NCBI RefSeq assembly: GCF_903642285.1
Contig: NZ_CAHJWJ010000013.1
Location: forward strand, 23,055 to 87,054
DNA: 64,000 bases
Direction: 5' to 3'
Source of the DNA: Sphingomonas bacterium
GTDB taxonomy: Bacteria; Pseudomonadota; Alphaproteobacteria; Sphingomonadales; Sphingomonadaceae
In this document: positions 44,931 through 53,821 of the stretch, piece after piece
Layout of the letters: the number at the start of each line of letters is the position of its first letter
Position numbering within the stretch: position 1 is the first letter of the stretch
Notes under the pieces: model-generated
Seen by the model: the letters and a program-made list of their open reading frames with translations, nothing else
What the model was told of the DNA's origin: nothing
Databases searched by the model: none
Made by a program: the position numbers and the translations under genes

Positions 44931-46610
44931 CTATCCGCCGCAATTCTTCGCCGCGCCGCCGCCCAGTTCCAGACATACCCCGTCCACCACCGGCGTCGGG
45001 ACCTTCGCGACGCCCGCCAGCGTCGGCGCGATGTCGACCGTTTCGATCGGTGCGGTGCGCGTGTCCTTCGCCGCTCCCGGCCACCAGAACAGGATCGGGA
45101 CCTGCCGGTCGTAATCCCAGGGGCTGCCATGCCCCGCGACCACGTCGCCCGGTCCGCGCGGCATGCCGAAGCTGGTGCGCGGGGCATAGGCGACCGCGAT
45201 GTCGCCCGATCGCGTCGGATCATAGCTTTCGTGGAAGCGCTGATCCATCGACAGCTTGTCCGGCGGGGTGTGCGGCGGCACGACTGCGGCCTCGACCTCG
45301 GCGCGGGTGAAGATGTCGCGGACCTCGGGCTGTTTCTTCAGCCAGGCGATCGCTGCGGCCTGCACCTTGGCATGCAGGTCCGCGTCGGGGCCGACATTGA
45401 CGTACAATTGCTGCGGATCGTCGCCGACGATGGGTTCGTAGGACAGGTTCAGCGTTCCCTCGACCGCCTTGTTCAGTCGCCCGACGAACGCGGCGCTGTC
45501 GAGGCGGCTCGCATCGGCGTCATGGCGATGTTCGCGCTCCGCCGCGTCGGTGCCGCCATGGTCCGCGGTCATCACGACGACGAAGGGTATGTTCTGGCTG
45601 CCGAGGAAGGTCAGGAACTTGCCCAATGTCGCGTCGAGCGCCGCCTGCTGCACGCACATCTCCGGACCGCCATTGCCGTAGCGATGGCCGACATAGTCGT
45701 TTGCCGAGAAACTGACCGCCAGCACGTCCGTCGCCGGGCCGTGGCCGAGATGATGCGCCGTCACGACATTCTCCGCAAACGCCTCGAGCGCCTGGTCGAA
45801 TAGCGGCGAAGCGCGCAGATTGTCCTGGAAATCGGTGGTTTCCAGAAACGCCGGATTTTCCTCGACATGCGCGGCGAGATCGGGCGGGATGGCACCGGAC
45901 AGCGTGATCTTGCCGAACGTCTCCGGCTTTTCCAGCGCGGCGCAGGTCGGGGACGCGGCGGGCCAGATGACGGGCGGCGCAGCCTTCCAGCGCGCGAACA
46001 GCGCGGTGTCGTAGCGCTTGAGCGCGGTCGTCACCGCAGGGCCTGCAGGCCCGGCGAAGGTCGAGGTCGTGAACCCGACCCCGTCGACCCACCAATAGGC
46101 ACCGTCGGGATGCTGCCCGCCCATCGTGATTGCGGCGCGGTCCTTGCCCGACAGCGCATAGCTGCGCGCGCCGGGTTCGGCGGCCTTCACCCAATCGCCC
46201 AGCGTCGTGACGTGCAGGTTCTGCGGCCCGCGCGCGTTCGGATCGGACGATCCCGGCGTCGCGACGCAGTAGATCGCGGAGCCGGTCTTCAGGTCGAACC
46301 AGCTGTTCGCGATGATGCCGGTGGCGGCGGGATGACGGCCGGACAGGATCGTCGAATGCCCCGGACAGGTCTCGGTCGCGGCATGGCTTTGATAGCCGAC
46401 CGGGTAGGCGACGCCGTCGCTCAGCGTGCGCAAGCCGCCGGTGTAGCCGGCGAGATAGCGGCGATAGAGTTCGGACGAGAATTGATCGACCGAGATGGCG
46501 ACGATGAGTTTGGGTTTCTCCGGCGCGGGTGTGCCGGCGCTCTGCGCCAGCGCCGGGGCGGAGAAGAGGAGTGCCGAGGCGGCTGTGGCGATAAAATTGG
46601 TGGCACGCAT
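44931..46610 (-). CDS. PafA/PhoK-like alkaline phosphatase, exported
   Basis: A 559-residue periplasmic or secreted phosphomonoesterase of the alkaline phosphatase superfamily. A signal peptide (FIATAASALLFSAPALAQ) precedes the catalytic region: metal ligand Asp42 in AISVDQF, nucleophile Thr81 in ATETCPGHST, Asn102 in IIANSWFD, and the Lys156/Arg158 pair in SGKDRAA. These match the Thr/Asn/Lys-x-Arg set known for PafA and Sphingomonas PhoK. Further ligands lie in MTADHGGTDAAE and AGHGSPWDYD. The ATG at 46610 has GGAG 10 bases upstream, better than the ATG 9 bases earlier. Confidence 0.88.
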   Translation of the reverse strand: MRATNFIATAASALLFSAPALAQSAGTPAPEKPKLIVAISVDQFSSELYRRYLAGYTGGLRTLSDGVAYPVGYQSHAATETCPGHSTILSGRHPAATGIIANSWFDLKTGSAIYCVATPGSSDPNARGPQNLHVTTLGDWVKAAEPGARSYALSGKDRAAITMGGQHPDGAYWWVDGVGFTTSTFAGPAGPAVTTALKRYDTALFARWKAAPPVIWPAASPTCAALEKPETFGKITLSGAIPPDLAAHVEENPAFLETTDFQDNLRASPLFDQALEAFAENVVTAHHLGHGPATDVLAVSFSANDYVGHRYGNGGPEMCVQQAALDATLGKFLTFLGSQNIPFVVVMTADHGGTDAAEREHRHDADASRLDSAAFVGRLNKAVEGTLNLSYEPIVGDDPQQLYVNVGPDADLHAKVQAAAIAWLKKQPEVRDIFTRAEVEAAVVPPHTPPDKLSMDQRFHESYDPTRSGDIAVAYAPRTSFGMPRGPGDVVAGHGSPWDYDRQVPILFWWPGAAKDTRTAPIETVDIAPTLAGVAKVPTPVVDGVCLELGGGAAKNCGG

Positions 46611-46693
46611 CGCGTCCATTCTCCGATCGTGTAGATGATGTTTTACCCTGCTACGGTGTCGCAGGCGGTCGGCGCAATTGGAACGATGAACTG

Positions 46694-48724
46694 ATGACGA
46701 AACTCGGTTGCCGATTGATGACACTGCTTGCGCTGCTGCTGGCCTGGACGACCGTCGTCCGGGCCGACACCTTCGGCGCGCCGAGCCGGCATCTGCCGAT
46801 GACGTTGGTCGCGGAAAGCGTCGTGCCCCGCGCCGGCGGCACCGTGACGATCGCGATCGATACGCAGCCCGAGGCGGGGTGGCACGGCTATTGGCTGAAC
46901 CCCGGCGATGCGGGCTTTCCCGCCAGGCTGGACTGGACGTTGCCCGCGGGCGCGAAGGTCGATGGCCTGCGCTATCCGGTGCCGACGACGATGCTCGTCG
47001 CTGGGCTGATGAACTATGTCTACAAGGCACCCTATGCGCCGCTGGTGACGCTGAGCGTCCCCGCCGGGCTCCCGATGGGTGCGAAACTGCCGGTCCGGCT
47101 GAAGGCGGATTATCTGGTCTGCACCGACAGTATCTGCGTGCCCGAGGCGCAGACGCTGGCGATGGACCTGACCGTCGGCGACGGCACGATCGCCCCGGCA
47201 ACTCGTGCCGGCTTCGACGCCTGGCGCAGGGCGATCCCCAGGCCGCTCGGCAGCGCGGCGGCGTATCGGGTGAAGGACGCGAGCCTGCGGATCGCGGTCC
47301 CCTATCCGGCCGGCGCGGTGGCGGCCGACGCGTATTTCTTTCCGACCACGACCGGCGCAGTGGATTATGCCGCGCCGCAGACGGTGACGCGCGACGGCGA
47401 CATGCTGACGATCGCGACCAAGATCGCGGCGGGTTCGAAGCCGGCGGGGCCGATCGAGGGCGTGCTGCGGATCGGAGCGGCGCAGGGGCTGATGCTGTCC
47501 GCGGCACCGGGCGGATTGCCGGGGTCGACGGAGACGAACGGGCGCGGGGTGCCGGCGACGACGCTGATCGCATTCCTCGGCGCGGTGCTGGGAGGGCTGA
47601 TCCTCAACATCATGCCCTGTGTGTTCCCGATCCTGAGCCTGAAGGCGCTTAGCCTGGCGAAGGGCAATACCGACGCCCGGACCGCGCGGCACGATGCGTT
47701 GGCGTACACAGCGGGGGTGATCCTGGTGCTGCTGGCGCTTGGCGGCGCGATCCTGGCGCTGCGGGCCGGTGGTAGTGCGGTCGGGTGGGCGTTCCAGTTG
47801 CAGGATCCGCGCGCGATCGTCGTGCTGCTGTTGCTGTCCGTCACCATCGCGCTCAACCTGGCCGGACTATTCGAGGTGCCGATGCCGCGCTTCGCAGGGG
47901 CGAGCGGGGTCAGCGGTTCGTTCGCGACGGGTGCGCTCGCCGCGTTCGTTGCGACGCCGTGCACGGGGCCGTTCATGGGTGCGGCGCTGGGCGCGGCGCT
48001 CGTGTTGCCGTGGTTCGCGGCGCTCGCGATCTTCGGTGGTCTGGGACTGGGGCTCGCGCTGCCGTTCCTGGCGATCGGGTTCGTGCCGGCGCTGCGGCGG
48101 CGGCTGCCGAGGCCCGGCCTGTGGATGGAGACGTTCCGGCACATCCTGTCGGTGCCGATGTGGCTGACTGCCATCGCGCTCGCCTGGGTGCTCGGGCGGC
48201 AGGCCGGTGTGGATGCGCAGAGTTTCGCGCTTGTCATGGCGCTGGTGCTTGGCATCGTCTTCTGGATCGCCGGCACGCGGCAACGGCGCGGCGCGGCGGC
48301 GGGGCTCGTGATGGGTCTTGGTATCGTCGCGATCATGACGGTGGGTGTCCTGGCGTTGCCGAAGGCCGTCCACGGTGCACCGGCGAGCGCAGCGGGCGCG
48401 GAGCCGTTCACCGAAACCAGGCTCGCTTCGCTGCGCGCGGCGAAGCGTCCCGTCTTCGCCTATTTCACCGCAGACTGGTGCCTGATATGCAAGGTCAACG
48501 AGAAGACCGCGATCGAGGCCGCCGCCACCCGCGCGGCGTTCGCGAAGCACAACGTCGCGGTACTGGTCGGCGACTGGACCGACGGCGACCCCGCGCTCGG
48601 TCGCTTCATCCAGGCACATAACCGGGCGGGCGTGCCGCTGTACCTCTATTACCCGCCCGGTGCCGCGGAACCGCAAGTGCTGGCGCAGGTGCTGACGACC
48701 GGGATGCTGGAGGCATTGCGATGA
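46694..48724 (+). CDS. dsbD: DsbD/ScsB-type thiol-disulfide reductase
   Basis: Carries electrons from cytoplasmic thioredoxin across the inner membrane to periplasmic disulfides. The 676-residue protein has a signal peptide (MTLLALLLAWTTVVRA), an N-terminal periplasmic domain with the cysteine pair in LVCTDSICVPEA, a CcdA-like membrane domain (NIMPCVFPILSLKAL and ATPCTGPFMGAALG carry the redox cysteines), and a C-terminal thioredoxin domain with Cys596 and Cys599 in DWCLICK. The wide N-terminal domain fits the DsbD-like group found in alphaproteobacteria. The next frame overlaps its stop by 4 bases and is a degraded gene. Confidence 0.9.
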   Translation: MTKLGCRLMTLLALLLAWTTVVRADTFGAPSRHLPMTLVAESVVPRAGGTVTIAIDTQPEAGWHGYWLNPGDAGFPARLDWTLPAGAKVDGLRYPVPTTMLVAGLMNYVYKAPYAPLVTLSVPAGLPMGAKLPVRLKADYLVCTDSICVPEAQTLAMDLTVGDGTIAPATRAGFDAWRRAIPRPLGSAAAYRVKDASLRIAVPYPAGAVAADAYFFPTTTGAVDYAAPQTVTRDGDMLTIATKIAAGSKPAGPIEGVLRIGAAQGLMLSAAPGGLPGSTETNGRGVPATTLIAFLGAVLGGLILNIMPCVFPILSLKALSLAKGNTDARTARHDALAYTAGVILVLLALGGAILALRAGGSAVGWAFQLQDPRAIVVLLLLSVTIALNLAGLFEVPMPRFAGASGVSGSFATGALAAFVATPCTGPFMGAALGAALVLPWFAALAIFGGLGLGLALPFLAIGFVPALRRRLPRPGLWMETFRHILSVPMWLTAIALAWVLGRQAGVDAQSFALVMALVLGIVFWIAGTRQRRGAAAGLVMGLGIVAIMTVGVLALPKAVHGAPASAAGAEPFTETRLASLRAAKRPVFAYFTADWCLICKVNEKTAIEAAATRAAFAKHNVAVLVGDWTDGDPALGRFIQAHNRAGVPLYLYYPPGAAEPQVLAQVLTTGMLEALR

Positions 48725-49164
48725 AAGCGATGGCGACCGCGCTCATCGCGGTGACGGGCGAAGAGCGTCCCCGACCCCGTCGCCTGGGCGGCGTGACGAT
48801 GACCGCGCTCAAGACGGTCGGGCATACGCCGGGTTGCACGAGCTGGGCGCTGCCGGTGCGCGACGATGTGCGGATATTGCATGTTCTGTTCGCCTGCAGC
48901 CTGACCGTCGGTGGCCATCGGCTTATCGGCAATGCGGGCTATCCAGACATCGTCGAGGTTTCGCAAATGGCGAAGCGCCGGGCCCGGGCCGGCGATCGGA
49001 ATGCCTGGGTCGATCCGGCGCAGCTCGGCCGGCCCGTCGCTGTAGAGAAGACCGCGGTCGAGAAGGCGCTGGCGCTGAGCTTCGCGAAATGCCCTGTCCC
49101 CCTTGTGCGGTGCAGCGAAGCCGGGCAGCATGGAACCGACGCGACCATGGGGATTTTATCGTAA
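48721..49164 (+). pseudogene. remnant of a subclass B3 metallo-beta-lactamase
   Basis: An open frame of 147 codons matches only the C-terminal half of a B3 metallo-beta-lactamase: RLGGVTMTALKTVGHTPGCTSW (zinc histidine in GHTPG), HVLFACSLTVGG, LIGNAGYPDIV, then directly ARAGDRNAWVDPAQLG. The N-terminal HxHxDH zinc site is absent. About 30 residues between YPDIV and ARAGD, which normally hold the last zinc histidine, are missing in frame. The last 25 residues are unrelated. The product cannot bind two zinc ions and is very probably inactive. The frame begins with ATGA overlap on the dsbD stop, so it may still be translated. Confidence 0.7.
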
Positions 49165-49166
49165 CG

Positions 49167-50675
49167 ATGGGGCAACGACCGGCGTTCGACGAGATCATGG
49201 GGCATGGCGACGCGACCACCCCGCGCCCCGACCTTGCCGCGCTCGGTCGCTGGCTCGAAACCACGCCCGAAGCCGAACTTCGCCGGCGTCAACAGGCGGC
49301 TGAGACGACGTTCCGCCAATTGGGCATCACCTTCGCGGTCTATGGCGACAACGATGCCGGCGAGCGGATCATCCCGTTCGACATCGTGCCGCGCGTGTTC
49401 CTGCACGACGAATGGGCGCGGCTGTCCGAAGGGCTGGTGCAGCGGGTCGATGCGATCAACGCGTTCCTCGACGATATCTACGGCGCGCGGCGCATCCTGG
49501 CGGAGGGCGTTCTGCCCGCCGACCTGATCTTCGGCAATCCGCAGTTCCGGCCCGAAATCGCCGGCATCCGCCCGCCGCACGGCATCTGGGCGCATATCTG
49601 CGGGATCGATCTGGTACGCACCGGTCCCGACGATTTCTTCGTATTGGAGGACAATGCGCGGACGCCGTCGGGGGTCAGCTATATGCTCGAAAATCGCGAG
49701 GCGATGCTGCGGCTGTGCCCCGAACTGTTCCGCGAATTCCGCGTCGCTGCGGTCGACAGCTATCCCGACCGGCTGCTGGAGACGATGCAGTCGGTCGCGC
49801 CGCATGGGGCGGGGCAGAGCCCGGTCTGCGTCGTCCTGACGCCGGGGCATTATAACTCGGCCTATTACGAACACAGCTTCCTCGCCGATACGATGGGCGT
49901 CGAACTGGTCGAGGCGGCGGATCTGGTCGTCGACGACGATATCGTCTGGATGCGGACGATCGCCGGGCGGGTGAAGGTGGACGTGATCTACCGCCGGATC
50001 GACGACGATTATCTCGATCCGCTCGTCTTCCGCCCCGACAGTACGCTCGGCGTGCCGGGACTGATCGCGGCGTATGCGGCGGGCAACGTGGCGATCATGA
50101 ACGCGCCGGGCAACGGCATCGCGGACGACAAGGCGATCTACAGCTACATGCCCGAGATCGTGAAATTCTATTCCGGCGGCGCGCCCAAGCTGCCCAATGT
50201 CGAGACCTGGCGCTGCCGCGAGCCGCAGGCTTTGCAATATGTCCTCGATCATCTGGACGAGGTGGTCGTGAAGCTGGTCGACGGATCGGGCGGCTATGGC
50301 ATGCTCGTCGGCCCGACCGCGTCGCGACAGGAGATCGAGGATTTCCGGGCGGCGCTGATCGCCGAGCCGCATCGCTACATCGCGCAGCCGACGCTGGCGC
50401 TGTCCACCGTTCCGACGCTGGTGGATAGCGGCCTCAGCCCGCGTCACGTCGATTTCCGGCCGTTCGTCCTGTCGGGATCGAAGGGGGTGCAGGTCGTACC
50501 CGGGGGGCTGACCCGCGTCGCGTTGAAGGAGGGGTCGCTGGTCGTCAATTCCAGTCAGGGGGGCGGGACCAAGGACAGTTTCGTGCTGATGGCGGATCAG
50601 GCGCAGTCGATGGGCGCGGGCACGATGACGCAGACGATGGGCGGGATGACGCAGACGCTCGGGCGGATGGCGTGA
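49167..50675 (+). CDS. circularly permuted ATP-grasp type 2 protein
   Basis: A 502-residue protein of the DUF404/DUF407 family, a circularly permuted ATP-grasp thought to form amide bonds on peptides. Visible landmarks are FVLEDNARTPSGVSYMLENR, DVIYRRIDDDYLDPL, VAIMNAPGNGIADDKAIYSYMP, VVVKLVDGSGGYGMLVGP and LVVNSSQGGGTKDSFVL. The open frame extends upstream through the beta-lactamase remnant; the ATG giving MGQRPAFDEIMG was chosen. It overlaps the alpha-E gene by 4 bases; a transglutaminase-like gene follows. The substrate of this conserved trio is not established. Confidence 0.88.
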   Translation: MGQRPAFDEIMGHGDATTPRPDLAALGRWLETTPEAELRRRQQAAETTFRQLGITFAVYGDNDAGERIIPFDIVPRVFLHDEWARLSEGLVQRVDAINAFLDDIYGARRILAEGVLPADLIFGNPQFRPEIAGIRPPHGIWAHICGIDLVRTGPDDFFVLEDNARTPSGVSYMLENREAMLRLCPELFREFRVAAVDSYPDRLLETMQSVAPHGAGQSPVCVVLTPGHYNSAYYEHSFLADTMGVELVEAADLVVDDDIVWMRTIAGRVKVDVIYRRIDDDYLDPLVFRPDSTLGVPGLIAAYAAGNVAIMNAPGNGIADDKAIYSYMPEIVKFYSGGAPKLPNVETWRCREPQALQYVLDHLDEVVVKLVDGSGGYGMLVGPTASRQEIEDFRAALIAEPHRYIAQPTLALSTVPTLVDSGLSPRHVDFRPFVLSGSKGVQVVPGGLTRVALKEGSLVVNSSQGGGTKDSFVLMADQAQSMGAGTMTQTMGGMTQTLGRMA

Positions 50676-51610
50676 TGCTTTCGCGTACCGCGTCGTCGCT
50701 CTACTGGCTCGGCCGTTACTTCGAGCGGGCGGATTTCATCGCGCGGCTGGTGGAGGCGACGGTTCGGCTCGACGTGCTGTCGTCGCGGCCGGCGGGCGAG
50801 GCGGCATGGGCATCGGCGCTGGCCGTGCTGGATACCGAGGACGCGTTCGAGGCGGGCGGCGGTTCGTTGACCCAGGGAAGCGTGGCGCGGTTCCTGACGA
50901 TCGACGCGTCGCACCCCGGCTCGATCGTCCGCTGCCTCGACAGGGCGCGCAACAACGCCAGGGCGGTGCGAACCGCGCTGACCCGCGAAGCCTGGACCGC
51001 GATCAACCGTGCCTGGCTGACGTTCGAGCATCGTGCCAGCACCGGCGGGACCGCCGCGACGCTGAACCTGGTGGAGACGGTGAAGACGGAAACGCGCGGT
51101 TTCGAAGGTGCCGTCCACCGCATGCTGCGAAACCAGACCACCTGGTTCATCCGCCTGGGGCAGACCGTGGAGCGGGCGGACAACACCGCGCGGCTGCTCG
51201 ACGTGAAATACCATATCCTGTTGCCCGAAGGCGAAAAGGTCGGCGGTGTCGTCGACCGCGATCAATGGACCACGATCCTTCAGACCGTATCGGCGGTCAC
51301 CGCCTATCGCTGGCTCTACAGCGAGGGGTTGAAACCGGGCAACGTCATCGACCTGCTGATCGCGCGGCCCGAATTGCCGCGCAGCATCGCCGCATCGGTG
51401 GAGGAGGCGGTCGATATCCTGGGTCTGCTCGCCAAGCGGACGGGGCATCACGGCGAAGCGGACCGGATGGCGCGGATGCGATCGACCCGGCTTGGCAAGA
51501 CGCGGTCCAATGAGGTGATCGTGTCCGGGCTGCACCAGTATCTGCAGGCCTTCATCACCGAAAACGATCTGCTTCACGCGGCGATCGGGCGGCAGTTCAA
51601 GTTCCACTAG
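50672..51610 (+). CDS. alpha-E domain protein
   Basis: A 312-residue all-helical protein that regularly accompanies permuted ATP-grasp proteins. It begins MLSRTASSLYWLGRYFERAD, has a repeated helical pattern (NNARAVRTALTREAWTAINR, FIRLGQTVERADNTARLLDVKY) and ends LQAFITENDLLHAAIGRQF. Its biochemical role is unknown. The ATGA overlap with the ATP-grasp gene and the 19-base gap to the transglutaminase-like gene support one transcript. Confidence 0.88.
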   Translation: MMLSRTASSLYWLGRYFERADFIARLVEATVRLDVLSSRPAGEAAWASALAVLDTEDAFEAGGGSLTQGSVARFLTIDASHPGSIVRCLDRARNNARAVRTALTREAWTAINRAWLTFEHRASTGGTAATLNLVETVKTETRGFEGAVHRMLRNQTTWFIRLGQTVERADNTARLLDVKYHILLPEGEKVGGVVDRDQWTTILQTVSAVTAYRWLYSEGLKPGNVIDLLIARPELPRSIAASVEEAVDILGLLAKRTGHHGEADRMARMRSTRLGKTRSNEVIVSGLHQYLQAFITENDLLHAAIGRQFKFH

Positions 51611-51629
51611 ACCGGTAATTGGGGGACGC

Positions 51630-52430
51630 ATGCGGCTGTCGATCGACCACCGGACGATGTACCGGTTCAGCGCGCCGCAGGAGCGGCTGGTCCAGATGCT
51701 GCGGCTGACCCCGGAGAACACGCACGATCAGACGATCGCGTCCTGGCGGATCGACGTCGATTGCGACGCACGGTTGCGTGACGGGCGCGACGGCTTCGGG
51801 AACGCGATCACCATGCTGTACGTCGAAGGACCGATCGACGGCCTGGCGATCACCGTGCACGGCGCGGTGCTGACCAGCCATTCGAGCGGCGTGGTGCAGG
51901 GCACGAACGAGCCGCTGCCGCCGGCCCTGTTCCTGCGCGAAACCGCCGCGACGCCGCGCGATGCCAGCATCGCCGAATTCGCGCGGGATGTCGACGCGGA
52001 GAATAGCGTGCTCGGCCGGCTGCATTCGATCAACCGGGTGCTGAACGACCGGTTCGTACTGGACATCGGCCGCGGCGAGCCGATGCTCGATGCGGCGACC
52101 GCGTTCGGCCGCGACAGCGCGACCGCGCGCGACCTCGCACAGATCTTCGCGGTGGCCGCGCGGTCGCTGGATATCCCTGCGCGCTATGTTTCCGGGTATC
52201 GGCTGGCGGAGGGGGAGCATCAACCGACCCCGCACGGCTGGGCCGAGGCGCATGTCGACGGGCTCGGCTGGATCGGGTTCGATCCGAGCACCGGCCAATG
52301 CCCGGAAGAAGACCATGTCCGTGTCGCGATCGCGCTGGATGCGGCGGGGGCGGCACCCGTCGCGGGATCCCGCCTCGGCGTCGGGGCGGAAATCCTGGAC
52401 GTGGATGTCGTCGTTTCGCTGGACGTCTAA
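51630..52430 (+). CDS. transglutaminase-like protein lacking the catalytic cysteine
   Basis: A 266-residue protein with the N-terminal beta domain ([20 protein letters not shown]) and core of the transglutaminase-like family. His202 ([14 protein letters not shown]) and Asp218 (GFDPSTG) of the triad are present, but the position of the nucleophile, normally Cys in a GVCQD-like motif, reads ATARD with Ala166. The rest of the motif region ([22 protein letters not shown]) is well preserved, so this is not general decay. It is probably a non-catalytic partner or uses another residue. It is the third gene of the ATP-grasp/alpha-E cluster and converges with bpt, overlapping by 4 bases. Confidence 0.85.
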   Translation: MRLSIDHRTMYRFSAPQERLVQMLRLTPENTHDQTIASWRIDVDCDARLRDGRDGFGNAITMLYVEGPIDGLAITVHGAVLTSHSSGVVQGTNEPLPPALFLRETAATPRDASIAEFARDVDAENSVLGRLHSINRVLNDRFVLDIGRGEPMLDAATAFGRDSATARDLAQIFAVAARSLDIPARYVSGYRLAEGEHQPTPHGWAEAHVDGLGWIGFDPSTGQCPEEDHVRVAIALDAAGAAPVAGSRLGVGAEILDVDVVVSLDV

Positions 52431-53215
52431 GCCAGTTCGTCCTGCAACGCCGCCTGGACGGCCGGCGATACCGGTCGGGCATCTTCCGGCATCAATCGCC
52501 AGCCGCGGGGGCCAAGCATCTCGATCGGGCGGAAGCGCGTCTTGTAGGCCATGCGCGCCGAGCCCTTCACCCAATAGCCGAGATACACATAGGGCAGGCC
52601 AGCGTCGCGGGCGCGCAGGATGTGGTCCATGATGATGAAATTGCCGAGCCCCGGCCGGTCGGCGTCGTCTGCTGCGAAGAAACTGTAGATCATCGAAAGG
52701 CCGTCGGCCTGCCGGTCGGTCAGGCACGCCCCGACCAGCCGGCCACGCGCGCCGCCGACCGACGGCTCGCGATATTCCACGATCAGCGAGTTGACGGGCG
52801 AATGCTCGATCATGTCGGCATAATCGTCCTCGTCCATTCCGGCCATGCCGCCGCCCGGGTGGCGCGCGGTCAGATAGCGGCGAAGCAGCTGGAATTGCTC
52901 GTCCGTCGCCCAGGCACGGCAGGTGCCGATCTCCAGGTCCTGGTGGCGCTTCAGCAGGCGGCGCTGCGTTCCGGTGGGTATGAATTCATGCGTCACGACC
53001 CGCACCGACACGCAGGCCGAACACCCCGCGCAGCTCGGACGGTAGGCCACCCCCTGGCTGCGGCGAAAACCGATCCGGCCCAGCGCATCGTTCAGTTCGC
53101 CGGCATGCGGCCCCGTCAGCTCGGTGAAGACCTTGCGTTCCTGCCGACCGGGGAGATACGGGCATGGCGACGGGCTGGTCACGAAGAAACGTGGGAAGCG
53201 GAATGGCGCGGTCAA
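52427..53215 (-). CDS. bpt: aspartate/glutamate leucyltransferase
   Basis: Transfers leucine from Leu-tRNA to proteins with N-terminal Asp or Glu, marking them for the N-end rule ClpS/ClpAP pathway. The 262-residue protein has the ATE-family N-terminal domain with [14 protein letters not shown] and the cysteine cluster [16 protein letters not shown]. The C-terminal acyltransferase domain contains [24 protein letters not shown] and [17 protein letters not shown]. Bacterial proteins of this length and form are leucyl- rather than arginyltransferases, though the call rests on family only. Confidence 0.88.
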   Translation of the reverse strand: MTAPFRFPRFFVTSPSPCPYLPGRQERKVFTELTGPHAGELNDALGRIGFRRSQGVAYRPSCAGCSACVSVRVVTHEFIPTGTQRRLLKRHQDLEIGTCRAWATDEQFQLLRRYLTARHPGGGMAGMDEDDYADMIEHSPVNSLIVEYREPSVGGARGRLVGACLTDRQADGLSMIYSFFAADDADRPGLGNFIIMDHILRARDAGLPYVYLGYWVKGSARMAYKTRFRPIEMLGPRGWRLMPEDARPVSPAVQAALQDELA

Positions 53216-53463
53216 CGGCAGGTCCTGTCAGCGCGTGATCGTCATCGACCCCGTCGCACCCCGTATTAACCGGCCTGAGCGTCCTGAAAAGCGGCTTTAC
53301 CACGATTATGGGTTAACGAAGCCACACTGAAGCGCAATTCGGCCGAATGAAGCTTTAAACCCATGACTTAGCGAAAGGGTTGGGCTATTATTATGTTGCA
53401 TTGCGGAACGATCGCGGTGCATTGGCGTTGGCGATGATTGGTTGGTTTAGAGGGAGAAATGGT

Positions 53464-53721
53464 ATGACGTTGAAGAAAGTGATCGGCAGCTTGGCCGCGA
53501 TGGCGCTCGGTGTGACATCGATCGCGTCCTCGGCGTATGCCGCCCCCGTCGCCAACCCGGCGGCTTCGCTGTCGCTGGGCGATGCGGCACGCGTCGGTAC
53601 GGTTTCGCGTCACAAGAGCAAGATCGCCGGTATCGGTCCGCTCTATGCCCTGTTGATCGTCGCCGGCGTGGTTGCGATCGGTGTTGTGGCTGCAACCCAG
53701 GATAAGTCGTCGAGCAACTGA
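53464..53721 (+). CDS. small exported or membrane protein of unknown function
   Basis: An 85-residue protein with a signal-peptide-like start (KKVIGSLAAMALGVTSIASS, AYA cleavage site near residue 27) and a second hydrophobic helix near the end (LYALLIVAGVVAIGVVAATQ) before a short polar tail. No family recognised. AGGGAGAAA precedes the ATG. The 248 bases upstream hold no gene; the interval is AT-richer than average and contains isolated TTAA half-sites near 53270 and 53312 but no full CtrA box. A strong terminator follows, so it is a single-gene unit that may be well expressed. Confidence 0.7.
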   Translation: MTLKKVIGSLAAMALGVTSIASSAYAAPVANPAASLSLGDAARVGTVSRHKSKIAGIGPLYALLIVAGVVAIGVVAATQDKSSSN

Positions 53722-53753
53722 TCCGACGCGATCTTTGATTGCAGGATTTTGAA

Positions 53754-53781
53754 GGGCCCGGTCGAAAGACCGGGCCCTTTT
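53754..53781 (+). terminator. intrinsic terminator with GAAA tetraloop
   Basis: GGGCCCGGTC (53754-53763), loop GAAA and GACCGGGCCC (53768-53777) form a perfect 10-bp stem followed by TTTT. It lies between the small exported protein gene and the convergent ilvA. Confidence 0.93.
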
Positions 53782-53821
53782 CATGTCGGCCGCCTGTTTG
53801 CCGGCCAGCCTTTCCGCCGGT

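Noticed and set aside
46611..47573. Long N-terminal extension of the alkaline phosphatase frame
   Set aside because: It runs antisense through dsbD; a signal peptide begins at the chosen internal start.
48649..49131. Minus-strand frame opposite the beta-lactamase remnant
   Set aside because: No recognisable protein features, while the plus-strand frame carries several ordered B3 lactamase motifs.
53380..53463. Upstream extension of the 85-residue exported protein
   Set aside because: It would displace the signal peptide from the N-terminus, and a ribosome-binding site lies just before the internal ATG.
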